A stretch of DNA of 64,000 nucleotides from Sipunculus nudus. Lineage: Eukaryota > Annelida > Sipuncula > Golfingiida > Sipunculidae. The stretch is from contig CM049310.1 in NCBI GenBank assembly GCA_026874595.1, positions 47,131,058 through 47,195,057 on the forward strand, read 5' to 3'. Below the pieces are notes generated by a model, which was not told where the DNA came from, searched no databases, and worked only from the letters and a program-made list of their open reading frames with translations. Positions 48,569-61,386 of this stretch are shown here, piece after piece (the stretch's first letter is position 1; each line of letters begins with the position of its first letter). The translations under genes were made by a program, and so were the position numbers.

Positions 48569-50342
48569 ACTAGAGACTGCGGTCCCTACAGAGAAATATA
48601 CCAAAAGCTAAACGAACTCACTAAAATACAAATAAAAAAAGGAGTTTAAGACATATAAATCTCGGCTCCGATGACATATTCTTGTTTGCATGTCAAATTC
48701 CAGTCATAAAGACAGTTTCTTTCATATTTTTTTTTTATCTTTAAGATAAATGTAGACGCATCACAAATCAGATAAATTACATTGCATTCCATAATTTACA
48801 GGAGTCAGCTTTAAATATTAAAACAAAAATAATACTTTTTTAAATTCTTCAACACTAACCATATTAAGCAAATATTACTGAGAGTGGATGGAAACTGAGA
48901 TATCATATACAGGCAAAGCAAATACGTAGACAGAAGGAGGGACAGACAGACAGACAGGGTTGAACAGCTGACCTCGTAACCTAGTATATATTGGCAATGA
49001 ACCAGTGTTGACCATTATAAGATTTCCTGAACTGGTCGAAAGTTACATTCCCCTCTCGTGTGAACGTCTTCCGTATTCTGAAATCTCATTCCGTATTTTT
49101 CTAAACTCATTCAAAATTCTCGATGCAAATTAATAATTGATAACTGTGACATTAATGGCCAGCTCGGTTTAATAACACTTGGAATTTGTTGATATGTGTT
49201 TACTAACAGTAACCTCATTTTATCAGGTTTTGTCTATTCACTCGTGTTAGACAATGCCAACAAAAACAAAATAGGAACTCGCTGTCCGTGCTGATAGGCC
49301 ACATAAACTGCGAGGTACATTAACACACACTCTCAGTAAAAAAATGATGTGGTAAGCGTTTACAGCAGGTCGTTCAGGGCCCCACATCTCCGCCTGCAGC
49401 CATCTCTCATGCTGAGCTGACATTGAAGCGCTGTTAACTGTAACGCCAGGCGCTCAGCACACCGCCGTGCTGAAGTATCAATAGTGAGAAAATGAAATGT
49501 TTTCTATGATATTCATGGAACACCTTGACTTGAGAACATATCCTAGACTGATAATAATAAGTGATGCTGCGCCACTGCATCTTGGATTCAGTAGAAAGAT
49601 ATAAAAAAAGTTGCTCCTTTCTACTCCGCCAACTGTATTGTCTACCTCGCTCCCTCATTGTTTCTATTGTTGGCGTTCACGTATCTGTTGCATGTAATAT
49701 AATGTCCGCCTATTATGTTTTCGTTTCCATGTGCATGTGTGTTTAAGAACAAAATCAAAACTAAGTTTATGTTCGTCTGGGACCAGTCCTGTGGTGTATG
49801 CATGCCGTGACTGTTATATTTCAGTGAAATGACTGGTGCATCTTGTCATTCCTGAAAATGTAAGTCTATTTATGAAATGTGTAATTTCATAAATGAGTGT
49901 ATCATATACAAATCCGACATGTTGCCCTGTCGAGGATATTTTTGAATAAATCTATAAATATTTTAAAGTACTTCCGCACAAACTCCTCATGAAAATTTAA
50001 AATAAAAGTAAATTATATGAAAAAAAACCATTTGTTATTTCTTGCTTTTCAATTGGAACTGATATAGAGATACAAATTAGAAATAACGTGTTCTGTCATA
50101 AGGTGTGTGTGACTATTTAAAAATAAGCTGACGAATAATTAATCATTTCAAAATAACTGGTGTATGATGGCCCATTAAGTTGTGCTTAATGTTTACACTT
50201 TGGACCATAATGAAAACTAAATGAATGAATAACGCAAATATCTGCAAAGCAATGAGACATTGGTGAATCGAATAAAAATTCATGTGATACAAAGGCTCGT
50301 TGTTGACTACATAACCCTCCCAGCACACAGATACGAGACACA

Positions 50343-52004
50343 ATGGTTGCAAAGAGCTATTACCACCGTCCCTCCCCGACAAGGAGATGTCTGTATACAA
50401 CTTTGATAGAAGTATTCGATAAACAGTGTTTGCATGAACCAAAGAAGGAAGCTTTCATATTTTACGACGAGACATTGAGACGTAGTTCTGTAACATTCCA
50501 GGAAGCCTACGACAGATCACTCAGTCTGGCCGCAGGTTTACTGAAGACCTACCCAGAACTGCGACCAGGTGCTCGAATTTGTATATACATTGAAAGTAAG
50601 TGGGAATATGTGCTATCTGTTTTGGCATTATTGCGACTCAGAGTTACCGCTGCTTTGGCGAACATTGATGACCTCGATGATAAGAAACTCCTCAAAGTGA
50701 TAGAACAAACAGGCTGCTGCGGACTCATAACCGACGTGTCAAGGCTTCAGGAGAGCGGGTTGGGTGACGCTTTAGCGAAAAGAAAGGGATGGATCTTCAC
50801 AATATCAGATGAGAAAAACCAATCATTGTCAGATGGAGTGCTTAGCATTGAAAATCTATCAGAGGTTGGACGCGAGTGCGGAGAGACAAGAACAAAAATC
50901 TTAACCCAACAAAAGATGATTGACCCGGGAACCGATGCTGTTATCTTTTTTACTTCCGGTAGTACAGGTCCACCAAAGGCGATTCTGTACTCCCACTTTG
51001 CATTTTTAAATGCCGAGTATTTTTTATTCAGTGACGTATTGGGGTACACCTCTGAGGACGTACAGCTGCATGATAAGCCTGTTTCTTACTCCTTAGGATT
51101 TGAGTTATGTTTTCAAATTCCTGTTTATTTTGGAGGATCGTCGGTCACAGTTTCAAATAAGCTTAATACCTCTTCCGCTAAGAGCCACGGCTACTTGAGT
51201 TTAATAGAGAGAGAAAAGGCCACCGCAACTGTTCTTTTTGGTACTGTCATTTATGATCTGGTCCATGACTCAACTCCGAGCCATCTGAATTTGTCCTCTC
51301 TGAGGCTGGTAATTATCGCAGGACAAACCCTCTCCGAAGAACACGTGCAGAAGTTGCTCATGCGTTTTTCGCACGTACGTTTGACGCACCTGTATGGACT
51401 GACGGAAGGTTTCATTGCTTGCAATACCAAAGGAAAAGAGTTAGTTTGGATGAAAATCATTTCGGATCTTGAGGTAAAAGTTGTTGATGAAAATGACCAA
51501 CTAGTGCCGTTGAACTCCCCGGGGGAGATTTGTGTTCGGTCTGACTTCATGATGTCTGGCTACGTGACTGATGGGAAGGTTCACGCTGGACGAGATCACC
51601 ATGGCTGGTTCCACACTGGAGACAAAGGAATCATGAACAAATCCGGTGAATTGTTCATTATTGGAAGGATGTCGGATATCATTACACGAGGGTCCTCTAG
51701 AATACAAGTCTTGCCTTTGGAAGAACTTCTTGACAGTCATTCAAAAGTAAAGAAGAGTGCCATTGTTCCTGTGCCAGATCCAGAGCTTGGATCCGATCTT
51801 TGTGCCTGTATCATTCCTTCTGAATGCCCGGTGGCTGAGACAGAGGTACTGGACTGGTGTTCTGTGAAGTTTGGAAATGATAGCAACGGAGTGAATCTTC
51901 GTCCAAAGTGTTGCATTTTTATGGAAGAGTTTCCACTCACAATATCCGGCAAAATATCAAAACCAAAACTAAAACTCATGGTGAAGGAATATTTGAAGAT
52001 ATAA
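50343..52004 (+). CDS. Acyl-CoA synthetase, ACSF2/medium-chain AMP-binding family
   Basis: Activates a carboxylic acid with ATP to an acyl-adenylate and then the CoA thioester. The 553-residue single-exon frame has all family landmarks: P-loop TSGSTGPPK at about 204-212, adenine-binding YGLTEG at about 351, WFHTGD with the ribose-binding Asp at about 427, the hinge region GRMSDIITRG, and LTISGKISK with the catalytic Lys at about 537. The N-terminus SYYHRPSPTRRCLYTTLIEVFDKQ matches the usual start of ACSF2-like ligases, and no clear mitochondrial presequence is visible. Human-type ACSF2 is longer and multi-exon; lack of introns here, among genes with eight introns each, suggests a retrocopy that stayed intact. 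The position GGENIYP of most relatives reads GSSRIQVLP. Substrate (fatty acid chain length or another acid) cannot be told. Convergent with the SLC22 gene downstream. Confidence 0.9.
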   Translation: MVAKSYYHRPSPTRRCLYTTLIEVFDKQCLHEPKKEAFIFYDETLRRSSVTFQEAYDRSLSLAAGLLKTYPELRPGARICIYIESKWEYVLSVLALLRLRVTAALANIDDLDDKKLLKVIEQTGCCGLITDVSRLQESGLGDALAKRKGWIFTISDEKNQSLSDGVLSIENLSEVGRECGETRTKILTQQKMIDPGTDAVIFFTSGSTGPPKAILYSHFAFLNAEYFLFSDVLGYTSEDVQLHDKPVSYSLGFELCFQIPVYFGGSSVTVSNKLNTSSAKSHGYLSLIEREKATATVLFGTVIYDLVHDSTPSHLNLSSLRLVIIAGQTLSEEHVQKLLMRFSHVRLTHLYGLTEGFIACNTKGKELVWMKIISDLEVKVVDENDQLVPLNSPGEICVRSDFMMSGYVTDGKVHAGRDHHGWFHTGDKGIMNKSGELFIIGRMSDIITRGSSRIQVLPLEELLDSHSKVKKSAIVPVPDPELGSDLCACIIPSECPVAETEVLDWCSVKFGNDSNGVNLRPKCCIFMEEFPLTISGKISKPKLKLMVKEYLKI

Positions 52005-52879
52005 ATCAAATTTCGGTAATTTATTCGTTGCACATTTAATGTAAATTGAAAAATAACAATCAGTAAAATAGCTTACTGATGTACATGAAACCTTATAACT
52101 AGCCCTTATTGCCTTATTGCAGCTCTCAATCAGAAGTTTAGTTGGAAATGGTGCATAAAGGGTGCAAGATTGCACATAGGGAAGATAAACTTTACGAGGT
52201 ACATACACTAGAGGTATGCCCATAAAGAAAACATGCAACCTGTAACCTCTGTTGCTTAGTGTGTAGGCAAAATGGCTGCCCCTATAAGCGGTTTCGTAAA
52301 ACTGGGAGAACTGGGGTTCGGTAAGGGTGCGGGTATGCGACACGAAAGTACTCTGAGGACAGCAACCAGGCGAGAATCTATCTGCGCAGAGAGTTTGGTA
52401 CCAAAGTTTAAACCGGAGTAACGCTTTTTTAGATCATCTTGTTATATTGGGATACAGTTTGCATCATGGTTACTGCTGTTATGGTTGAAACTCCCTTATA
52501 CATTAACTGCAAAGAAATATTAAAGCTGTGCTGCTACTTGAAAACTTACGAGCAAAATATATCAATGTTTATTTCCCGTGTTTGCTCATTTCTCATGTAT
52601 CTTTACATGTTGTATTTTTGAATGCTTAGCCTTCATTTAATTTAACATACCCTGCAGATAAAATTTCTGTTTTTCATACTTTTGTAACATTTAATAATAC
52701 CTAAGGAATTTTCGTGTGTTTTATACTTTTTATGGGTGTATGGATTATAATAATAAAACTGAATGTTACTATTTGAATTTTTATGTTTATCAACTTCACC
52801 AGAATATTGTGTCTGCATGGTCTTGCTGCTTTCATGCAGAACACTTTAAAGGTGCAGTCTTAGTAGGAAATTGTAAGTT

Positions 52880-53085
52880 GATTGATTCAGTTAATTTACA
52901 TATTTATAAGGTTAGGAGGGGTTTCGATATCATTTCACGTTCGATTCAGGTAATTTACATACTTATAAGGGTAGGGGTTTCGTTATCATTATACGTCAGA
53001 TTCAGTAAATTTACATATTTAAATGGTAAGGGTTTCCGTTATAACACGCTAGATCCAGTTCATTTTCCTATATATATGGAAAGAG
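52880..53085 (+). repeat. ~64-bp degenerate tandem repeat, three to four copies
   Basis: Units contain GATTCAG(T/G)(T/A)AATTTACATA, then TTATAAGG, GGGGTTTCG and TATCATT. Start points are near 52884, 52945 and 52999, and a more diverged copy is near 53050. Confidence 0.65.
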
Positions 53086-55365
53086 TTCATATTTCTTGAT
53101 TGTTAGCAGCGGTCCCTCACGATGTAATGACTGATGATTGCCATTAGCGCTTAGTGTTGAGCTGTGGTATCAAAAGTGGGAATTTTTTCAATGTTACTTA
53201 TCTTTACCAATCCATTATAACCTCCTCACCTGGTCAATATATGCCATTAAACATTTAACATATTTTATGATTTTTTCTTTCTTTCCCTGACCCTTATTCT
53301 CTGTCTATTTATCTCAATATATATATCTGTAAGTGTGTGTTTATATATGTGTCGATAGCGGAATTGCTTAACACACTTGAAACCACTGTTGTTGATTCAG
53401 TTGGCAGATCGGGGCAGGTAGGCTCAAAGTGAATTTTTCTTCGTTTGCCATTTTCCGACGCCCGCTGTGTCCCTGTGGATCCTGGTCTCGCTGAATAAAC
53501 ATGATGATAGTACGCACTTATGGCACGAAGGTGCTAGAAACCCAGAAACGGAGAAATAATCGGCTGGTTAACAGGTTCCCGTCGGATGACTTTAGTTATC
53601 AATGTACCGGAATGAAGCTATTTGCTTACATAGCTTTCCGCGAGATGTTAACTTTGTGAGGTTGTTTGGACGCGATCAGTGTAAACGAGAACTTTACCTG
53701 GTCGACAATACTAAGAAAATATGTTATTATACCTGCACCGCCTTTATAACAAGGATATGTGCTGTGTAGTGGAGACCTATACCAATCATTAACAGCTATT
53801 GTTGATTCTAGAAAGAAAACATTGATTATCGTTATATATACAACAGTTAACATTCGGAGCTGAAGCCTCTTTTATCAAAGGATAGTTGATTATCTTAACC
53901 AATGTTTTACTCTATTTTCCCTTTACTAGGTCCCTGCTCCGTCTTATTACAACAATCTTTAATTTCTTTAATGAAGCCTGAGGCGGAGGCATTTGCTCTT
54001 TCGTGGCTGACCTCCTGTTTTCTTTTTACTTTATTTTCTTTACTCCGTATACATCACGGAAGTCAAAATAAACCAAGTGTTGGAGAGTCTGTTCCGATAA
54101 TGATCTCTCGCATATCCGTATGTCTATATTGCATATGATACAATGTATGGGCGGAAAAGGAATCCTTATTATAAGGAACCATTATTTTAATAGCATAGAA
54201 GCTGTCCAATGTGTCGGATTGAGAACATATACCAGCCTGTTGCCTGAGGATATTCGTTCATCTCCATTCGTGTGTGTGTGTGTGTTTGTGTTTTCACAAC
54301 GTAACTCACGCGGTCATGAACGGATTCTCAAAATACTTTTAGACTATTTCGGGAATGGACCAATGAAGAATCGATTCAATTTTGGTGTGGATCCGGAACA
54401 TAATCCGGATTCAGGAGCGTCATCAAGGAATATCCACAAATTTAAAGTCACTTAAGCAGGAATGAAACTGGGATCATGGGCCGAACAAGTAAATGAAAAT
54501 ACAAATTGGAAAGCATCCCACAATGGGGACCCTCCCCCAACATACACGCACACATGGAGGCTTGTATTCTTTAGAATGCAGATTTCTAGTTTACGTCTGT
54601 ATTTATGACTATTCTTATATTTACCAGAATTTATAGGAAGGAAAAAATTAAGATTACTGTCGGTTTTTGTATTTATTAAACATAGCAATAATTGTTTAAC
54701 ATGCAAAACATAATACAAACATGCAACTTTTATATGAATTAAACTGTTTGATTTTCGCCCTTTACCAAGCGGCAAAAAAAAAACTATCACAAAAGCCTAC
54801 GTCAATATGCCATTGAGAATTCGTTAGGCCTATATGCTAATGAACATAATATAAATGACTTGTTATTGTATATTGCTAAAAATATTAATAAACAAAGACA
54901 TTGTTGTGCATGTAAAACCTAAAATGTTTATGAAACTGGTCAAGCACCATATTATGAAGGCCAATCTAACGTTTCACTCATCTTGTACAAATAAAAAATG
55001 AATTATTAACAGCGAGTTTGTGACGAATGATTCTGAATTTTATTCCATGATAGTGTGCCTGTATGTAATGATGATGCCATTTCATTTGTGATATACGGGC
55101 GGCAAATATAAAACACACAAGCATTGTGGGCGGATGTCAACTTTCTGCGTCAATGGTATTCCAGTGACTGATCCATCAAAATGATCATGTTTATTTTTGT
55201 TCAGCCTGTCGTCAAATAAGTAAACTGTCACATAAATTCACTGGTGACCTCCTATATGACACTAGCGTGTTCATTCTTAAATGATAACTTTTACAGGTTA
55301 ACTGAACTGTAGTACAGTCGCGTATCCTTTGCCATTATTGAGCGAATGCCAACAACTCATCCCTG

Positions 55366-55702
55366 TGCTACACGTGTGATACCGGTGTCTTGTTCACAAC
55401 AACCGCCGAGCTACACACGCGTGATGCCGGCGTGTTGTTCAAGAACAGCCGCCGAGCAACACGCGTGATGCCGGCGTGTTGTTCAAAAGCAGCCGCCGAG
55501 CTACACGCGTGATGCCGGCGCGTTGTTCAAGAACAGCCACCGAAATACATGCGTGATGCCGGCGTGATATTCACAACAGCCGCCGCGCTTCACGCGTGAT
55601 GCCAGCATGTTGTTCAAGAACAGCAGACGAGCCACACGCGTGATGCCGGCGATCACAACCAGCAAATTACCTCCTCGCGTGATTCCGGCGTATTGTTCAC
55701 AG
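55366..55702 (+). repeat. 44-bp CpG-rich minisatellite, about eight copies
   Basis: Units contain ACACGCGTGATGCCGGCG, TGTTGTTCAAGAACAGC and CGCCGAGC. Period is 43-46 bp, with the last units shorter. Each unit carries ACGCGT and GCCGGC palindromes and several CpGs, in contrast to the AT-rich surroundings. Confidence 0.85.
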
Positions 55703-57116
55703 AAACTGTTAATACCTCAAGTGGTTTTGTCTGCGAAATCTTCACGTCACATTCATCCGCCTCCTCGGATATCCCACAGGTATTGACTTGTCTTATATAA
55801 CCCTGAAGAAAACCAGATTGGTCTGTGTCATTGTTATGGGATCTTACATCTCAAACATCCTTGTTTCCTTGATTTGCATGCATCACCCGGCTTCCGCGTT
55901 ATCATGGCTGGGTGAACTTGTCGCAAGAGGTTGTTGGTTTTATCTGTCTAACTCCACATTTCATGATCTTATGTTTCTCGCTCACTCAAATGACTGCCGC
56001 TCACTAACACCCCTATTAAATGCATCAATGTTCCTATACCTTCATCATTGCTTAGGTATATTTAACGATAATATATATAAGAATCCACGCTGTGTCATCA
56101 TCGTCGATTTTGATATGATCTAAGTGTCAGGTGGAGAACCCTTTGACATTCAATGAAAATACAGTATTTCCCATCAATGACGTCCTTATTAATTCCAAGC
56201 AAACTCTCCCCAAATATAGCCGAGGATATTTTTTACTGATGACGTTAGAATTGTAACTGATGCTTTTTATTTCTTCTCTTCAAGATACTTTCGCTTCTGA
56301 TCACGTAACTATTATCTTCGAGATTATTTTTACTTCCGAAGACGTCATTATTACCCCTAGGCTATCCTACAGCCTAATCGAATTAGCTTTTTGTGAGCGG
56401 TATCCGTGGTGTTCATTAGACCTTTGTCCTGGCTTCTGCCAGGATTTTTTCAAAGTTTGACATGTGAACGGAAAGAGGAAATACTGAGTTCCAGTTGCAC
56501 TGACTGAAGCGTTCTCTCTCAACCTTGAAAGATTCATGAATGTCACCAGTGTGGAAGAATTTGCTCAAACAATTTCTGAAAAAAAAGAAGAAAAAAAATT
56601 AATTTTAGTTTTTAAATTATAATTAAGTATTAATTTATTTCAATGTAATGAGGTAAGCTTTTATAATGGAAAAGAAAATGGGCTCATTATCATACTGCCT
56701 TCCCGGATTTACTAGTGCTCTATAGCTCCGTTTTTTATCATGCAGAAACTCAGATGAAATATCAGTCATGTTTAAATCAAGTTTCATTACTGTACACTAT
56801 CATCTGCAATTTTACCTAGAAACAATCTATCTCGGGATCATTATTTCTTCACCCTGAGAAAATGAAGATGATTGAATAATGAATCGCAAAACAAATGAAT
56901 CATAAGTGACATATTCTCTTGTCTTGAGTCTTAAAAAGTTATAAGGATATTTACGTTTAAGGTTGATTTTCCAAGATCCCATACAAACGTAGGCGCTAAC
57001 AAACAAAACAAATAACCAACAAACGACGATACAAACATAAGCCCTCTGGTGGAGGAATGATTATATGACTGCAATCAAAAGCATACTTTAAAGAGCCAAA
57101 TAAAATGCACAGTACA

Positions 57117-60100
57117 TCAGCACATCACGTACTTGCCAAAGCGCTCTCCTTCTTGCACAGTCTCTGGCAATTTGTGGTCTAATGTTTCAGGCAAGGAGAA
57201 CGCGAGGAAAGCGGCGGTGATGGCGAATGCCGCACACATGATCATAGGTATGGGCGGCCACACGTAATGCTGAAACAAGGAATATGAATTGATGACTTGT
57301 TTCTGGACAGTATACTTGACAGTAAAATACAGAAAACATGACTACCTGGAGATACGGTACCGAAAAAATGGTGGTCGCATTACTGAAGTGAGGTATAAAG
57401 GACAGGTCATCATGCATGCTCTCTGTTGGGATCAGGAGAAGTGTTTGTTAAAGCGAGGTTGTCGTGTTTTCGGGATGGCCGTCAAGCGGAGTTTTATTGT
57501 AATCTGTACCAACACCAACGAGTTGTTTAGATGTTAAATTCTGTACATCGTATCTGTTTTATCTATTTATCCACCATAGTATATTTTTTTCTGATAAGTG
57601 TTGTTAGATAAATTAAACCACACTCTCGTCATCTAATGTAAATCATGTCGAATTCAACACATGGCAAAATACAGATTGTTTTCCTATATATTGATTTTTT
57701 ATATTTACTACCATTTTCTGTCACTCATGGCATCGGGAAGGTGTGATGTTTATGATTTAATTGTTTAAAATATGCTGCTACGAATAGTGAACACTGGTAC
57801 TCGAATAGAAACTATAGCTGCATAGACAATATATCTTTCTTGTTTAAATATGGTCTATAACCTTATGAGAGATAGGTATACTTTATTTCCTCCATTGCTG
57901 AAGATTCACAAAGAAATCATGTGCATAGCATAGAAATCAGTGAGTGTGCATACAAACGTGTACAATGGGTATATAAAGTGTATATAGTTACTTGTACATA
58001 AGGTCAGCGGGTCAATATTCATACATTTGTAAAGCTGTTAAACCATAGTTTTTTTTTTTTTTAAATAAAAGTCAGGTGAATCAAATTGTACTCGATTTAA
58101 ATTCCAAAACCGTTTTTCGACATTCATAAATAAAGCTACCAAACCTGTACAGCATTATATACCAATAATCAACTTCTACACAGCATACATTTATAAAAAA
58201 AATAAAGTCCCAATTTTAATCTATGGATCCTTTCGTAGCATCACAATACAGTAAAGCACGTTTATACGGACATGTTATTAATGTACCACAAAAATGACAC
58301 AATTTGGAACTTGGTCATGTTGACCGATTGATACTAGTATTTTAACCATCCAGCTGAAATATGCAAGAATTTAGGTATCGCTCTGTTGCCACGTCCCATA
58401 ACACGGACGGACTGAAACAGTTATGGCGCACTCTTTTAAAAAATCATGTATAAAGCCTGAGAAAAAAAAACATGATTAAATTCATGGTTCTAATGATCGA
58501 GTACATGTACTAGATATAAATAAAAAAGGACCTGCCAAATAGAAAACCCCAACGAAATCTTTGGTTCAAATAAGTATGATCATACATAGTTAGCCAAAAG
58601 CAAATGCATGAATAAAGGGTTGAAAAGCTAACACTGTTAGCCTAACAGGGATATCACGATTTGTGTTATTACTGGAAAGATGTTACTTATTGTATATCAA
58701 ATAATGCGCTCTGATACTATTCATTTACAAGCTTTGAAAAAAAAACTGTGAATTTAGCTGTATATTCTCTAAAAATGCTGATTTTTATTGGAGTAAATTC
58801 TATGTAAATTTGATGGCAGTAATTTGCAAATAATAAATGTATTATTTTTTTTAACATAGTATTTTTGTAAAGGAGAGGACAAAAGACTTGTAATTGGGTT
58901 ATGGTAATTGATATATTTATTTCTGTAATTGTTTCTTTGTATAAGGAAATACAAACTACATCGATGGCGAATCTGATGGCAAGCAGGCCTCCAATTCTGC
59001 TGACGCCGGTACCGATGCCGACGCCCACGCTCCTAACGGCGGTGGGGAGAACTTCTGCCGTGTACACATACAGCGTCGCGTACGACGTCGCCATCACCAG
59101 GACCCCCATATAAGAAAACGCGTGCAATGCCGCCTCCATATCTACAAATAGAAGTTTACTACACTTTTAAGATTTTCTGTTCCTAATGGAGGCATTATAC
59201 ATAAAAAATGGTATATAAATCAGCTTAGTGAATATATCGTTCACCGAACGGTTATATGACAATGTGCACTGTCTAGCAATGGAACAGAACCATGTGTGGA
59301 TAAACGCTTCTTATTTTATCTGATTTTCAGCTAATTTCCCCCCAGTTCATCCAAAATTAATAATAACCCGAGGGGATACCATAAATATATTATAGGATTG
59401 TTAGATTGTCAGTAGTATTATACCCACTGTCCCTGGCGCACACAAAGTAAACACGCAGACCAAGACACGTACACGCAGATCCGAAAACATTATAGTCGCT
59501 ATGGTCATCAACACGTATTAACATAACCTGAAATATGTTTAAATAACCTGTGCTTACTTTTCTGGTGTAGGAATGGTATACAAAGTAGAGCCAGGAGACA
59601 GCTGATACAGAGCGAGACGATTAGAGGCCAGCGTCGTCCGATCCTGTCCATGATCAACACACAGACCAAGTAGGCAGGGATCTGTACTGCCCCGAACAGG
59701 AACGTCGTTAGGTACACGTCGCCAGCCACCATCCCGACGTTCTTGGCGAAGCCCACGCTGATAAACTCATTTGCAAACCTGGCGTAATAATAATAATAAT
59801 AACAATAATAATAATAATAATAATACAAAAAAATGATACTACTACTACTACTACTACTCATACAAACAGTAATATTAATAATAATAATAATAATAATAAT
59901 AATCAAAATTATATAATAATTATCATAATAATCATAATCACAATCATAATATGTGATATAATATTATATCATTAGAAAACATAATTTATACAGTAGCCTA
60001 CTTAATTGGCAACTATTACGTAGGTCAGCGGGTGCCCTTCTATACATTCCTTGGTGCAGTTCCTGCATTTAACAGACATTTTGCATGATCAAGATAATTA

Positions 60101-60412
60101 TATATACCTCTTTTAACTGTACAACACTAGTAGATGGCACCACTTGCATTCATTATTAGCATTTTTACAGATTTCAACTATTTATTTAATTTTATTCCTT
60201 TTATTTTTGAAATTCCAAATTACCTATTCAGAATTGTTACATGTTTTAGAATACATACCAAACTATAATCAAACACACGCTCTTTTTCCTCATATTTGGC
60301 GTTAAAAACAGATCGATGAAATATGCTCGTCTGTTCAGGGTAGGTTCGCCTGGTTTCTATAAACAGAAGACAGCAATTTAAGTCACACGATCCGTATGAT
60401 AATATAATAAAG

Positions 60413-60447
<35 letters not shown>

Positions 60448-61326
60448 CGATAATAATAATGATAATAATAATAAAATAAAAATAATAATAATAAGAAGAA
60501 GAAGAAGAAGAATTATAATTATAAAAATAATAATATAAAACTATAATATAAATTACATATTCTATTCCTCCTTTGTATTACACACTATCCGCCAAGTATC
60601 CATCCATTAAGCACTACTGGACCATTCTGCAAGACTAAATAACATATTACACAAACATTTCTACAAATTACTTTTATTACATTTTATAATTTTTGCTAAG
60701 TTTTCATTAACATTTGGCGGTGAGCCAGGAGACCATGCAAGCCTCGGGCATATGGTGGACGTTTTTGTGAATTCAGTCTAAACCAGATAAAAGAGAGAGG
60801 GAAAGAATTTTTTGAAAGAACCAGGGCTATATTTCCATGTATTTAGTCTTACATTTTTAACGTTTTCGTCTAAATGCAGATCCGGTGGTAATTCCCTGCC
60901 GTTCACCTCCGCCATCCGGCGTAGAACTTTTTCCGCGTCCTGGAACCGACCAACGATAGCGTACCAACGCGGAGACTCCGGAACTATCCTGTTGGAAAAT
61001 ACTTTGCCTTAATTAGATTTGTTGTCTGCTCAAAATCTAATTAGTATCTGACTATCTGGCATGTTAGAGTCTACAGTGATATACATTTATGATCTCTTAT
61101 TTATGAGACCAAATTATATTAAGAATGATAGACATTAACTCAAACAACTATGATATTTTCATATTACTTTAACATTTTACCGTTTGTAATTGATGGATGT
61201 GTGCGATGAATTTCAATTTTATCACCATTATTCCACAAATATTCATTTCAAGTACAGGTATGATATCAGTGCTCAATCGAGCGGATTATTGATGTCGTTA
61301 TATCATATGGTTAAATACCCCCCCCC

Positions 61327-61386
<60 letters not shown>

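Larger units (their letters stand above)
45948..50342. other. Intergenic, no gene; MITE-rich
   Basis: No supported exon. Holds three CAG-ended elements (separate entries) and (TA)n tracts inside the first of them. The open frames at 46090-46320, 47356-47673 and 49434-49746 show no motif or splice context. Confidence 0.55.
52005..57116. other. Intergenic between convergent synthetase and SLC22 genes
   Basis: No exon recognised. Contains a ~64-bp degenerate tandem repeat at about 52880-53085 and a CpG-rich minisatellite at 55366-55702. Open frames at 52716-53099, 54120-54455 and 55788-56123 show no known motif; the first overlaps the repeat. A CTCF-like site lies on the minus strand at 57041-57053. 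Confidence 0.55.

Noticed and set aside
60259-60356. Frameshift in the SLC22 exon ending in VW
   Set aside because: A first reading seemed one base out. Rechecking the minus strand gives AGC GTG TGT TTG ATT ATA GTT TG, in frame with the next exon.
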